Assembly: GCF_029227915.1 (NCBI RefSeq)
Contig: NC_079884.1
Span: 15,810,001-15,874,000, forward strand
Origin: Hydractinia symbiolongicarpus
Lineage: Eukaryota > Cnidaria > Hydrozoa > Anthoathecata > Hydractiniidae
Reading direction: 5' to 3'
Length of the DNA: 64,000 bases
The position numbers and the translations under genes are program-made. The notes beneath the pieces are model-generated. The model saw nothing but the letters and a program-made list of their open reading frames with translations. It was not told the DNA's origin and did not search any database. Positions within the stretch are counted from its first letter, which is position 1. Each line of letters begins with the position of its first letter. Positions 42,010 through 54,085 of the stretch are shown here, piece after piece.

Positions 42010-43541
42010 GCAAAAAATGAATGTCCTGAAAAGACAACGTGGTGGAAAAAAAAGGCTCTATCACAAAGAGAATCCAACAACTAGAAGAGCTTATTCAAGG
42101 AAGAGGAAGCCGCACACGAATTAATTCGTTATTTCAAAGTTTTCTGGTGGTTCAAAGAGAAGCGAAGAGATAAACCAAGCATGAGAAGATCTCTGGGAAG
42201 ACACAGAAGAATGGATGGATGATATAAACTTATCTATCGACAATTGCAAGACAAAAATAGATTAATATTTTGACCAAATACAACACGATGATCATTTGAA
42301 GATTGGAGAGCTTGGTTAATGGATGAGTTTGGAAAGTCCGTGGAACAAAACGATTATGCTAATGCACAACTCACCTCCGAATTTTCCTGGCTATCAAAAA
42401 CCGATCCATCCACAAATGTACATCTAGGATCTATGGTAACATCAAATCCTACAACCTACTACGAATTTGAATATGGAAATGGACAGACACGCAGAACACC
42501 ATTTGGAACACAATATTCTACTGTCATGACATCTCAGCCTGCTACACCAATTGGACCTACACATGGAGCTGTACCAAAATTGCAGAGAAAAGTAGATTCT
42601 ACTCCATTCCACACTTCAACACAAGTAAGACAACAGCCATTGGAAAACAATCAGGTGGACTCATGGATTGATTTTCTAGACGCCAAGATACCACCATTAT
42701 CATCCGACGCAAAGGTAGAAGATTCGCTGTCGTCATGGTTTGTCCAACAAGGACTACCTCGCCTCAGCATTACGTCGATTGCATCACCAGTTTCAAAGAT
42801 CTAGTTCACAGTCAAGAGTACTTGTCAACAATACAGAAATGTGCTTACCTTAATCAACATGTAAAAGGTGAAGTACGACGCGCAATTCAGGGAGTCAAAA
42901 AGGATTATTAGGGATACGTCATGTCCCTGAAAAGAATAAAATACATGTTTCGGCAAAGATCAAGAATTGCTCATGCTGTCCTATCAAATGTGACCAATGG
43001 AAAACCCATTGTAAATAGAAATTCCGTTGGTTTAACAAATTTGTATTATACCATAAGTGAACGTTTAATAACGTTGCATCCGAAGTGGGCGGATTATTGT
43101 CTCAAAATCCGCAGAATTCAAGAACCAAACCTTACTCACTTAGAGTCTTGGCTGCAAGAAAGAATCCTTGCATCGAAGACATCATACCTTCCTGACGACT
43201 TCCCTGGTAGAAGCTTGTACACAATTCCAGACCAAAATCGGAAGAACGACCGAAGTAATAGGAGAAAGGATGGAGAAGATCAAAACGATAATCAATGGAC
43301 TGGAACTCTCCATCGCAAGGCTAATGACTACAATGTTTGTCGGATATGCAAGAAACATCCATTTTTCAAATGTCCAACATACAAGGAAATGGCTCCAGAG
43401 AAACGATTTCAGGCTGCGAAGAAACTTGAGATGTGTTACAACTGTTTAAAACAAGACCATTTCACTTCGAAATGCACATCAAAAAATAGCTGCTTCGAAT
43501 CCGGATGTTCCGAAAGACACCACACAACGCTTCATAAATAG
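42010..43541 (+). pseudogene. BEL 1 gag with zinc knuckles
   Basis: Fragments in successive frames: a basic N-terminus near 42010-42200, 42319-42804 (FSWLSKTDPSTNV, SWIDFLDAKIPPL), a joining stretch with FKDLVHSQEYLSTIQKCAYL, then 42921-43541 with the Gag homology (HLESWLQERILASK) and knuckles CRICKKHPFFKC and CYNCLKQDHFTSKC. At least three frame changes and a TAG before 42920 break it. Gag packages element RNA in virus-like particles. Confidence 0.75.
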
Positions 43542-43599
43542 CTTGTTGGTGAAAAGAAAGACAATGGACCTCCAAAGAAAAAAGACCAGCCAACATTTC

Positions 43600-44383
43600 A
43601 AGGGGAAACCCAGATCTCTAGTCAGCTAAACGAAACCGTTTTTCTTGCTGTAGTACCTGTCAAGTTGATTGGTTTGGACTCAACTTGACAACAACGTACG
43701 CTCTTCTCGATTCTTGCAGTCAAAGTACCCATCTCAGTCGAGATGTTGCTAAAAAACTGAAATTGAAGACGAAAAGCAAAATAATATCAATCAGTACGAT
43801 AAATGATACTGGTAATGAGATTAAAGTAAAGGAGGCGAAGCTGAATGCGAAATCTACACTAGACGATTTAAACGTACAGATTGATCAATGCTACATCGTT
43901 CCAAAAACACACTTTCACATGCCTACGCAAATATATCCTGAGGATATCTCTCGTTTCGAGCACATCAAAGGAATTAAACTTCACAACGTACAAAGCGGTC
44001 AGATTGGTATATTAATTGGTGCAAATGTTCCGTCTGCGCACATACCGCTTGATGTGACAACCGGAATCGGATCAAAGTTATCAGCCATAAGAACCGTATT
44101 TGGTTGGACGCTTTTCGGAACACATGGTCGCATTGGCAATCCTTTCGTAAATAAATTGCATCTGGAATCAAAGGAAAGTATTCATGACGTTGTACAAAGG
44201 TTGTGGGAACAAGATTCAATTGGAAATGTGAACGACAGGGATCCTGCGCCATCTGTTGAAGATAAAATCTGTCTGCATAAACTTGATCTACAGACCAGAT
44301 TTGACCTAAGAAAGTACGAAGTCCCTATGCTAACAATCGTGCAACGGCAGAAAAGAGGTTTGCACACCTACTTCAAAGACTAA
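43600..44383 (+). pseudogene. BEL 1 aspartic protease region
   Basis: The DUF1758-type retropepsin block reads YALLDSCSQSTHLSRDVA: the catalytic D-S/T-G triad is Asp-Ser-Cys here. It is followed by IGILIGANVPSAHIPLDV and TVFGWTLFGTHGRIGNP, the conserved end of the domain. The Gly-to-Cys change at the active site probably kills the protease. The frame stops before the RT, which starts in another frame. Confidence 0.7.
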
Positions 44384-45899
44384 GGAAGGATCCAAATCTA
44401 CATAAAATGTGTAAAGATACCTTCGATAAATACATTAGAAAAGAATACGCAAGAAAGATGACTCGAGAGGGTATATGTCGTACTACCAATAAGACCTGGT
44501 ATTTACCTCATCATCCGGTTTTCAACCCAAACAAGCCTGGCAAAATTAGAGTGGTATTCGATGCCGCGTCAAAACACGACGGTCGCAGTCTAAATGATGC
44601 TCTGCTAAATGGTTCAGACTTGTTAGACAACCCCACAGGAGTTCTAATGAGGTTTCGTCTATACCCAACTGCATTTTCTGCTGATATAGAAGAAATGTTT
44701 CTCCAAGTGAAAGTGGATGACCTAGAAAAGGACTCCTTGAGATTTCTGTGGAAGGAGGACATAACGGTACACATCTTTGACGCCAAAGATTCACCGACAT
44801 GTGCAAACTATGCTTTAAAACGTTCTGAGAGAGACAAGTTTATGAAAGTGAATGCCGCAGTTGAAAGCATCTTGAAGTCCTTTTACGTGGATGATCTACT
44901 AAAATCCGTCAATGATGTGAAAAACGTCTGTGTCTTCATTTGATTGAATCTATGAAGATTGGTGGATTTAGGCTGACAAAGTCTGTTAGTAACAATAAAG
45001 ACGTGCTAAATGTATTACCGGAGGAATTGGTATCACCAGTAAAAGACGTAAAAGTTAACACAGGCGAGATTGTAAGAGCACTTGGAGTGAAGTGGGAAAT
45101 CAAATTCGATACCTTTACCTTTACATCAAGTATTCATAACGACACCAAAAGAAAGAGAGGAATCCTGAGTGTTGTCAGTTCAATACTTGACCCATTGGGG
45201 TTTATATCGCCGTACATTTCCAAAGGGAAGATGATTCTACAAGAAATATGGCGTGAAAACACAAATTGGGACGAGAAAGTTAGAAGCACTATACAAATTG
45301 CATGGAAAAAATGGCAACATGGTCTGCAATCCTTAAAGAAATTCAAAATCGAAAGGTGCTACAAAACCAACTTTACAAACAAATTGCAGTTGCACCTGTT
45401 TGGAGACGCATCGAAAAAGGTTTATGGCGCAGTTGCCTACTTGAGAATTGAGGATGAACCTGTCAAAATAAGCCTCGTGATGTCAAAGGGAAAAGTTGCA
45501 CCAACGAAGCCACAAACCCTTCCAAGACTTGAAAACCCTTCCAAGACTTGAACTTAATGCCGCCACATTTGCAGGCTGTACAGATTCATCATAAAAGAAA
45601 TGGATTTACCAATTGAAGAAGTTTATTTCTGGAGTGATTCGACATTGACACTTCAATATATTAAAAATGAGAGAAGTCGATATAAAACCTTTATTGCAAA
45701 TCGAGTTTCCGAAATCCGAGAAGTAACAAACCCTTCGCAGTGGTATCACGTACCTGGCGATGAAAATCCAGCTGATGTCATCACAAGAGGGGTCTACGAT
45801 ATGCACGAGCTAGAACTTGCAGACGGAAAACGAAAAGTCTGGCCCGAATTTTTTGCAGGGAAACGAAAGCCTTTGGCCATTCATAGAAATACTACCTGA
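44384..45899 (+). pseudogene. BEL 1 reverse transcriptase and RNase H
   Basis: RT blocks: WYLPHHPVFNPNKPGKIRVV, FDAASKHDGRSLNDALLNGS, SADIEEMFLQVKVDD, then SFYVDDLLKS with the catalytic YVDD. The segment between HIFDAKDSPTCANYAL and the preceding block is shortened. The thumb and RNase H follow at 44940-45551 (GILSVVSSILDPLGFISPYI, LHLFGDASKKVYGAVAYLR) and 45600-45899 (YFWSDSTLTLQYIKNERSRY). Two frame breaks occur, and a short duplicated phrase (LPRLENPS) lies at about 45525. Confidence 0.8.
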
Positions 45900-46779
45900 T
45901 GATAAAGAAATCAAGGGGAAAGCAGTTTTAATTATTGCGGCTGACACCCAAGAAATGATAGTCAGTTGTGAAAATTATTCTTCATTCGATAAACTAATCA
46001 GAATCATAGGTTGGATTGACCGCTTTGTAAAAAACTGCCGTAGGAAGGTGAAATTAATGACGCCGTTATTATCACAGGAGGAGATTACGAATGCCAAAAG
46101 AGTCGTATTTCGTGACGCTCAAATACCGTTCAAACAAGAGATTCAACAAATCAGGGATGAATCTGCTGTATCGAAAAAAAGTAAACTTGCTCCATTTAAA
46201 CCATTTCTTGATGAAAGTGGAATCATCAGAATAGGAGGGAGACTGAAGAATGCTCAATTTCCATTTGATGCCAAGCACCAAATTATCCTACCAAACAACC
46301 ATGTCGCACAATTGGTTATCAGGAAACACCACTTTAGGTGCGGGCATGCAGGAGTTAACCAAGTGTTGTCCGAAGTGAGGCAAACACTGTGGATTTTGAA
46401 TGATCGCGTAGCAGTAAAACGCGTGATCCAAAAATGCATCGACTGCCAGAAATTTAGGTCAAAGGCTCAAACCCCAGTGATGGCGGATCTCCCAAGACAT
46501 AGAATCGACTTGGAAGAGCCTCCCTTTACAAATACGGGAGTAGACTTTTTTGGACCGCTATTGATAAAGCAGGGGAGGAAGAGACTCAAGCGATGGATGT
46601 TGTTGTTCACATGCATGACAATTCGTTGCGTACAGCTCGAACTGGTAGAAAGCTTAGAATCGAATGACTTTCTAAACTCATTACGAAGATTCATCAGTAG
46701 GAGGCAAAAACCAAAATTTACAATTTCCGATTGCGGGACAAATTTCAAAGGTGCCTCAGGTTACCAAATATTTTGGTAA
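45900..46779 (+). pseudogene. BEL 1 integrase, truncated
   Basis: Zinc-binding HHCC region: KHHFRCGHAGVNQVLSE ... CIDCQKF. The catalytic core starts TNTGVDFFGPLLIK (first Asp) and reaches FTISDCGTNFKGA (second Asp). The sequence diverges right after, so the catalytic Glu and the C-terminal domain are absent. Confidence 0.8.
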
Positions 46780-47089
46780 ATCTATAAAACAAAACAAGCA
46801 TTAATACAAAATCATAAACATATCTTAAAATCTTGAACTCTTATATTTAACCCACACCGATTTTCTTAACGTTCTTTTACAAGTATTTGTTGTCATGACG
46901 ACATTTACTGATAAATCCGTAAAATATTTTGTTTTTGTGAATGCTTCTTGTGTGAGAAAGTCGTGAAGATCCGATTATTTAAAATCTTTTTTTATCAGCT
47001 TTTCAGATAATAACAAAAAGATAAAAAAAATAATGACAATGAAGTCTGCACAATTTTTTTAACGTAAATATCACAAGCCCATACATTCA

Positions 47090-47160
47090 GGCTAGCTGCG
47101 TTACCCCTATCTCTCTATCATTCTCCCTCAAAGCGATTTTAGAGATTCCACCTCATGTAG
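47090..47160. other. Helitron-terminus-like sequence
   Basis: GCGATTTTAGAGATTCCACC ... GCGGAAATC here resembles the end of the large Helentron at 54040-54085 (GCGATTTTAAAGATTCCGCC ... GGCGGAAATC). It is probably the end of a second, short, non-autonomous relative that replaced part of copy B and removed the GPCR 3' end. Confidence 0.45.
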
Positions 47161-47359
47161 CGGTTAGCGGAAATCAAAAAATAAGATAATACCACATAGA
47201 CGTTTAAAAGGAAGTTGACACAACAAGCACGCGTTCTCTGTTAAAGCTGTTACCAATCTCCATTTCAGGTTAAGGAGCTGAAGTTGTTTTCGTCCGCCGT
47301 ATTTTAAGTTTCTTTTTTTTAGATATTTCAAAAAATGTATACAAGATAACTCAGCCCTA

Positions 47360-48190
47360 AAAATAGTCCAATAATTTAAACGAATAAAAAAAAAATCTCG
47401 TTTCCAAATTAACTTTTTGCTAGAACCACAAAGCAATAGATGACCAAATGCGGCGTATTACATGCAACAGCACAGAAAAACATCATTGTTATTGTGATTG
47501 TCATTTTTCTGTTGTTATTGTTGTTGGAGTGACGACTACTTTCCATTTTTGCCATACGCTTTCTAACGTAAAGAATTAAATAAATTTGAGACGCTCCAAC
47601 TGAACTGCTCCAATGTTAACAATGTTTGCAATGGAAAACTCAACTTCCTGTGGAATAACCTTTACACTTTTCTCCGACACTTTTAGAAGTCTTGCCACGT
47701 TATATTCATACAGGAGAATGATAATACTAACTGTTACGCAAAGAGTAAGTGCTACTGGAATGAAATAACTTAGGAATGGCGTACAATATTTCAAATGAAA
47801 GTGCGGATACATAATTAAAACACATCGATCCAACGATATTATTATTGTCATTGCCCAAGAAAATAAATATGGGAATATAATAAAAAAGTTAACAAACGGG
47901 AAGATCGAACGCATTGTCTCTTCATTAAATCCAATGTGGAAAAGTACAAGGGTAGAAGGGGTGAATAAACCAACACAAAGGTCTGATATGGATAATATTA
48001 AAAAGTAATTATCAACTCTTGAACGATTGAGACTTCCGAATGCATGGATCAAGTTCGAGTTGATACAAATTATTGCAATTGTCAAAACAGCATATAACGT
48101 TATCAAAATAGGGTTGCTTTTATTTCTGCTAGCGCCACCCGTTTTATCACAAACATACTCTTCTGTTACGTTTGTTAAATTAAATGTTTA
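47360..48190 (-). pseudogene. Class A GPCR, broken copy B
   Basis: Same receptor as copy A. The extracellular N-terminus is readable with N-glycosylation sites (NLTNVTEEY), and TM1 to TM5 are open from about 48170 to 47576, including FSWAMTIIISLDRCVLIMYP where copy A is broken. A deletion of roughly 30 bp at about 47610 removes part of TM5. TM6 is readable afterwards in another frame. TM7 is lost at the replaced left end. A TAA follows the likely start ATG in both copies, so the true start may be elsewhere. Confidence 0.75.
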
Positions 48191-48579
48191 ATCCATAACT
48201 CTATTTTAGTCTAGAGATGTCATATGCAGAAAGCTACTTAAATGTATGAAATTGAAATTCCCGCGAGAAACTGTGGAAAAACCGAAGCAAGCAGACACTA
48301 TGCTATAAATAATTTTATGAAAAACCTTTAAATGTAATTTAACATCTCAATGTGGTGCATCTTGCAGGTGTCTTTAATACAACAAGAAGCCCTGCGGCTT
48401 GAAGATTTCCGCCTTTAGCAAAAATGTTGGAAAGAATTTATATGCGTTTCGATCGAAGACACCATTAATTTAAAAATTTAAAATGCAAATAAAATAAAGG
48501 AGGTTAAAAACACGAAGAAAAAAGTTGTTTGAAGTCGTCTGTAAAGATTTTATGTTCCATAGGTTGTTTTTTCTAAATC

Positions 48580-49290
48580 AGAGGGAGGTTTGGGGCCGAT
48601 TACATCGTGATCACTGAAATAGACAGTTTTAACGAAGGTCTCGACATTAAAAGTGTTTAAAACATTCTCACGGATATAGACATGGTCAATAAGTTAACCT
48701 GATATATGAGTTGGAGAGGTTACAACTTGTTTATATCCAGTAAGAAAATCAAGGAAATAGTTTTCATCGCTAAATGCATTCACATTAAGATCTCCAAGTA
48801 TAATATCAACAGTTTTATTTCCAAAAGAATGTTGAATAAGGTATAATGACTCATCTCTATTGAGGGAATTTTTACGATATAGAACCAGAACATTAATAGC
48901 GTTTTCGTGAAATGTTCTTTTTGTCATTCTAAAATATATTGCACCAGGAATTTTTACAATATCAAACAATTCTATAGTTTCATTATGACCAACTAAAAGG
49001 CTAGAAAATTTGTCCACATTGTTGTTTGGAATTAAAGTAAAGTAATCTAGTTTTGAGTCGCAATGTGAGTTCAATGGTATCTGAGTTTCCGTTAGGCATA
49101 ATAAATCACTTTCCATTAAAACGCGGTCGGACTTAATATCGTTATGTTTGTTGTAGGATCTTGTATTAAGCAAAGTTACTATTATAGAATTTTCACTAAT
49201 TACGCCAGTATCTTTTAATGTCAATTTTGAGTGTGCTCGCATATAATTGTATTGCTTGGTTGCTCGTGTGTCTGATTTAATAGCTGATCT
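48580..49290 (-). pseudogene. Helentron C-terminal endonuclease domain
   Basis: After the helicase the minus strand reads IIVTLLNTRSYNKHNDIKSD, LLCLTETQIPL, GAIYFRMTKRTFHENAINVL, DIILGDLNVNAFSD, and, across a stop at 48694, DHVYIRENVLNTFNVETFVK and FSDHDVI. The TETQ, GDLNVN and SDHDV motifs are those of exonuclease-endonuclease-phosphatase nucleases. This domain distinguishes Helentrons from canonical Helitrons. Confidence 0.8.
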
Positions 49291-49299
49291 GGAAAATGT

Positions 49300-52200
49300 C
49301 CCCGTTAGGTATAAACCCTCTAAACTTGTGACTCGACTTAATGCGACATAGATTTGTCCTGAGTGAAAGGCTCGTTGCCTTATTAAATCAAAACAAACAA
49401 AAACATTTTAAAACGTTTTTCCTTGAACCTTGTGAACAGTACAAGCCCATGACAGCATTAGTGGGAATTGCATTCGTTTCATAGTAGGTGAAGTTAGATT
49501 ATGTTTATTAAATTTGATTTTCTTTTCAATCCTGCTTATTGGAATAACATTTTCTTGCATAGCATATGGATCTGTTCTCATAGCTTTAACTCCTGTACTT
49601 TTGTCTTCCATTTTCAAATATATTTTTGTTACTTTTCCTAATCCATCAGTTTTAATACGATGAACAGTCCCAATCTGTCCGTTAATAAGTTTATCTGATA
49701 TATCAATATTTGTTGTCAACATAACTTTCGCGTTAAGTTTTAAAAGAAGGTTTTGAGCTAGTCCACCTGTCTCCATTTGATTGCGGCTATAGAGTTTTTT
49801 CACAATTGACACAGGAATATTTTCTGGAATTTTGACAATGGCCTCGATATTTATTTCTTCCGATGCTATACTGTTTAGCATATTTTTGTTGTGTTTAGAG
49901 GCAGGTTGGTTTTCAGCAAAGATATGAATCACATCTTTGGGGTAGTTCGGGTCATTTTGCAAAATAAATTTAGATTTCAGTACATCTTCGTGTCGCGTTT
50001 CTAATTTCCCTACTCTGATATTGTTTAATAATTTAATTAAACATTGATCACCACGCTGTCTCATAACTTCCGTCAGTTCAGCAATCTTAAAATATTTCCA
50101 GCAATGCGAAAGATTTAACAGTACATCTTTGTAGTCTGCATAAATTGGTCTTGCTTGAATTGGTGGAAGTTGGTAGAAATCATCACATACTATAACAGAT
50201 ATTCCTGCAAACGGAATATCATCTGAGCATCCAAATATCTCAGTTAGCTGTTGGTGAATATGCAAAAATAGCTTGTTTGAAACCGTTGAGATTTCGTCTA
50301 TTACAATAATGCTTAGCTCTGAAAGCCTATTTCGTAGCATGCATCTCTTTTTATCACTCAACTTAGAAATGTTTTTAGTAAAACGTCTACAACTGGTGTA
50401 CCTAAGGCTGAATGTATTGTATTTCCCTCTACATTGATGGCAGCAACACCAGTGGGCGCTAAAATGAGAATTTTATTCTTTTCTAAGTTCCCTGCACGAT
50501 AAGAAAGTGCTTTTTTTAGCATGTCAGAAATTGTTGTTATCAAGTAGGACTTTCCACAACCTGCACTTCCTGTTAGAAAGATGTGAATCGGCTCAATTTT
50601 ATGATGTGCCTTACATGCCAAGCTTTTTATGTAATTTCTAACCCAATCATTTACAACTTCAAAAATTTGCCTTTAAATTTCATTTAATTTTTGAATTTTT
50701 TCATGTAATTCATCATCGGATATTCCAGGTTCAGTGACATTAGAAGTGTTGCAAATAAATGGTACGTTATTAGTCTCATTTTGAACTTCGTCATCGCTAC
50801 GGTTATTACTAATCTCATCAGTAACATCGTCGTTTTCCTGTTCGGCGAAAGAATCAAGATTATTTACATTCGTGTGAAAATTTATCATTGCTTCTTCGAC
50901 AAGTTCACTGAATGGTTCGCATATTCTTTTATTTGTATTTATAATTTCTAATACACCGTTTTCCAATAATTTCTCTGTGTAAGTACCGGAGTTTTCACTT
51001 AACAATTCTGCTTCCTGGCGAAAAGGATAAAACATGAAGAGCAAATGATGTGCATACCCTTCTGGATTTTTGTCTCGACTAGGTACATGGTATCTTAGAA
51101 CACATTTTTCTTTCCGCAAGTTTAACATTTCTTTTGATGACATCAGAGGTATAGTTTTTGGATACGGAGATTCGATTTGAATCTCAGCTATTATTTCTTC
51201 AAGTACTTCTGGTTGGCTGTCATTTTCATCTTCGGGTTTTGGTTTTATTTTCATAGAGTAGCTTGACAAGAACTCAGCATAACACATTTGTTCCAACATG
51301 GGATATTTGCCTCTTTTAAATTCTGGAATTGGTCTATCCATGTATCTATCCAACATGTTTCGTTTAAAAATATCCGTACTGTCTGCTGGTAAACTTAAAA
51401 TTTCTTCTTCGTTACGACATACCCTGTATCGCTTTTCAGGAATGTTACTATTTGCAAAAACTACAGCTGGAAATGTCTTTCATAACCATATTTCTGGCAT
51501 TATAATAGCAACTGCTTCTTGAACTGACATTTCACGATGATTTCGATAAGCATTTGCAAATGATTTCATTTGTACAAATAACGAATCGCCAGTTTCTAAT
51601 TGTGATGCCGCTTTTTTCATCGCTTCTGAAGATTCGTCTTCAGCTTTAGAGAGATAAGCGCACATGTAAGAAACTGCTTTATAATAATCAAGAACAGGCT
51701 GATTGTCTATGTTGGCTTCCCATACCATCAAACCCTCAGTAAAATAATTATTAATAAAACAAGAATCTGGAAGCCTTTGAAAGTGAATTTGAAATCCGCT
51801 ATCAGGAGATATGCTCAGTGCGTTTTCATACTCTTTTTTTGTAATGGCTAAACTTTGAAGAATTTCTTCAATTGTACCTGGTAGGGTATAACTAGGTTCA
51901 TCTGGATGCAGAAAATTGTTTAATCTTGGATTCAAATTTGAATCTATGTAAGTTTTTACTTTTTCTAGTATAGTCTTCCTTTTCTTTAATTGTGTTTCCT
52001 TTTCTTCCTTAGAGATGTTGTCAGGTAAAGGCTCAGCGACAATTGTATGGTCTGTAAAAAATTTCCCGAAAGAGTATCGACAATTCTTGTTTTTATATTT
52101 ACGACAAGATTTAGAATGAGAATGTGTTTGATATGTCGAAACTAGTTTGTGAAGACCTGGGTTGCTTTCTTTATCAGGAAGCTGGTATTTAACTATGTTA

Positions 52201-53907
52201 TCCATAAAGGCAATATATTCTTTCTTATTATCGTTACGTAAAATTGGTGCATTAACAACCCATAATAAAGAGTGAATGTGTGGGCTACCTCTTACCTGAA
52301 ATTCAACTCTAATGGCGTAGTAGTTTACTTTACCTAACGGTCCGTTGACAACTATGGTTTTAAAAAAGGTCTCAACTCAGTATTGGAAATGTCTTGCTAA
52401 AAAAACTGGATTACTGTTAAGAATCTCTGTTCCTTGATAATAATTTAGATTTTCGACTTTTTCTTCAGATATGTCACTACCTTTTAATTTAGTGATAATT
52501 TTAACCAGTTCATCTTACGTCTGCACAGGACAAAGTCATAAAAATTGTTGGAAGTCCTAGCTGTTTTACCATAGCCAAAACTTCAAAGAGAAATCGTTTC
52601 CAATATGCAGGAGTTCCTTTCAACGTGTTCATAAATGTGAAAGCGTCGTCACTGGCTATAAAAGACTTAACTCTTTCTTTAAAATTCGCAGACATCATTC
52701 CTGCTGTAAGACCATCCGCTTTAATTTTTTGCATGGCGATTTTTATGCGACTATTTAAATTAAGATGTTGAGTCACTGCATGAGCAAAAAATGTATAGTC
52801 AGTATCAGAGGCAAACTTTTGTCTATAATTCAGTAATCTTTGGTTGAAATACTTGGTCGGGGAAAGCGGTACTTGTCTTTTCGTGTGATATCCGAATTTA
52901 CCTGTTGAAAATAGATAGGGGTGGGAAAGTTCTTCACAATGCTCATCAGAAATTATTGGTATGGGAAATTTATTCTCGCCTGGAGCAATAACAATATTTT
53001 CATCGTCAATCTGTTCATGTGGAATAGTTGGAACAAAAGACGTTTCTTGGCAAGGCAAGCGATATTCGTTTAACGGGTTTTCATTCTCTTCTTCGCTATT
53101 GTCTAGGTAATCTTCATTCTTGGTTTTTACGTCACTGGTATTATCACTTGGTGTCGATTCTATTGCAAAGTGAATGTTCATCTCATTTTCACTTTCTCCA
53201 GTTTCATTTTCAGATGTTAAAATAATCCAGGAAGGTGGTATGTTTGTGAGGTTAATTTCAATGTTTGAATAAAGAGGGTTAACCAGTTTCAAATAGAAAA
53301 GAACTTCTCGAATAACATCTGGCCTTACCGATTCTAAATAAACGTTAGATTTGAAATTGAGTTTTTTCTTTAACGCAACTTGCACTGCACCATTATTATC
53401 CATTCCTCTTAGTAAGACATTGCTTATTTCATCGGCTTTTTTTGGAACATTACATATTGCACGTTTTATTTTAGGGCACTGACCTTTAGGCATTATTGCA
53501 ATTCGCTTGAATAAAATTCTTTTAGATATAACAATTTTTTCTAATCGTCGTAATGTGCTCATTGATTCTGGGAGATCAAACATTTGGAGGTTATTAGATA
53601 CAGCTTGGGAAGGAATTTTTCCTTTTGTAAGTTTTGAATGGCATGTTGCACATATGTATTCTTTGCCATCAAAACTTTGCACTCGGAAACGAAAATGCTC
53701 TTCCGAAATAGCAGGATAATCGACGTGGCGAAAGAATTTAATTGACCGCTTATATAAAGAACGATTACATATGACACAAAATGGCCCATTTCCAATGCAT
53801 TTTTTAAATTGGTTTATTTTTTTATCAGAATCAGGCAAATTGTTAACACGCTTACCTGAGAAAATTGCGACCTTGGGACGGGTCGAAAATGAATACTGTG
53901 TTGTCAT
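49300..53907 (-). pseudogene. Helentron Rep-helicase (RepHel)
   Basis: The ATG at 53907 opens 465 codons: an N-terminal Cys-rich region (CVICNRSLYKRS ... CATCHSKLTKGK) and the Helitron_like_N start (GTPAYWKRFLFEVLAMVKQL, MTLSCADVR). A small deletion shifts frame at about 52510. The relaxase HUH motif follows (VRGSPHIHSLLWV, about 52260-52310), then the tyrosine region SYMCAYLSKAEDES (51480-52205), a linker (50673-51356), and the Pif1-like helicase: Walker A GSAGCGKSYL, IIVIDEISTVSN, DDFYQLPPI, WACTVHKVQGKTF, VALSRVTSLEGLYL. Lesions: frameshifts near 52510, 52370 and 50360, and stops at about 51480, 50673 and 49408. Confidence 0.85.
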
Positions 53908-54085
53908 TTGTTGAAAACTATTAGCCTATAAACCATGTAATAAACTGTAAAAGTATACAGTATCTATACTAGGACTAACTACCCGCGGCGTCCAGGCTCT
54001 GTGCCGTCTCTATATATCTATATGTATCTCTATCTTCCATCCGGCGATTTTAAAGATTCCGCCCCGCGTGGCGATGGCGGAAATC

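Larger units (their letters stand above)
40540..46779 (+). mobile_element. BEL/Pao LTR retroelement 1, degraded and 3'-truncated
   Basis: Order on + is: possible 5' LTR-like region (about 40540-40800, with a TATATATA box near 40685 and AATAAA near 40775), leader with a 186-bp tandem array, gag, zinc knuckles, DUF1758-type protease, reverse transcriptase, RNase H, integrase. The integrase stops at 46779 before its third catalytic residue, and no 3' LTR was found. Each domain is split by frame changes. LTR limits are guesses; the coding content is clear. Confidence 0.8.
46965..48378. repeat. Segmental duplication, copy B, left part
   Basis: Homologous to copy A from 28010 to about 29310, but 47041-47360 has been replaced by unrelated sequence that includes a Helitron-end-like stretch. 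The homology resumes at TCCAATAATTTAAACGA and runs to GCAGGTGTCTTTAAT, where the Helentron begins. Confidence 0.75.
48379..54085 (-). mobile_element. Helentron-type Helitron inserted in duplication copy B
   Basis: Ends are inferred by comparing copy B with the uninterrupted copy A: the left junction follows GTGTCTTTAAT (48378) and the right junction lies at about 54085. The left terminus has a short hairpin (AAGCCCTGCGGCTT, 48387-48400) and GATTTCCGCC, and the right terminus has the inverse GGCGGAAATC, as expected for Helentron subterminal inverted repeats. Coding content is a RepHel protein followed by an endonuclease-like domain. Stops and frameshifts indicate it is no longer autonomous. 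Confidence 0.8.
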
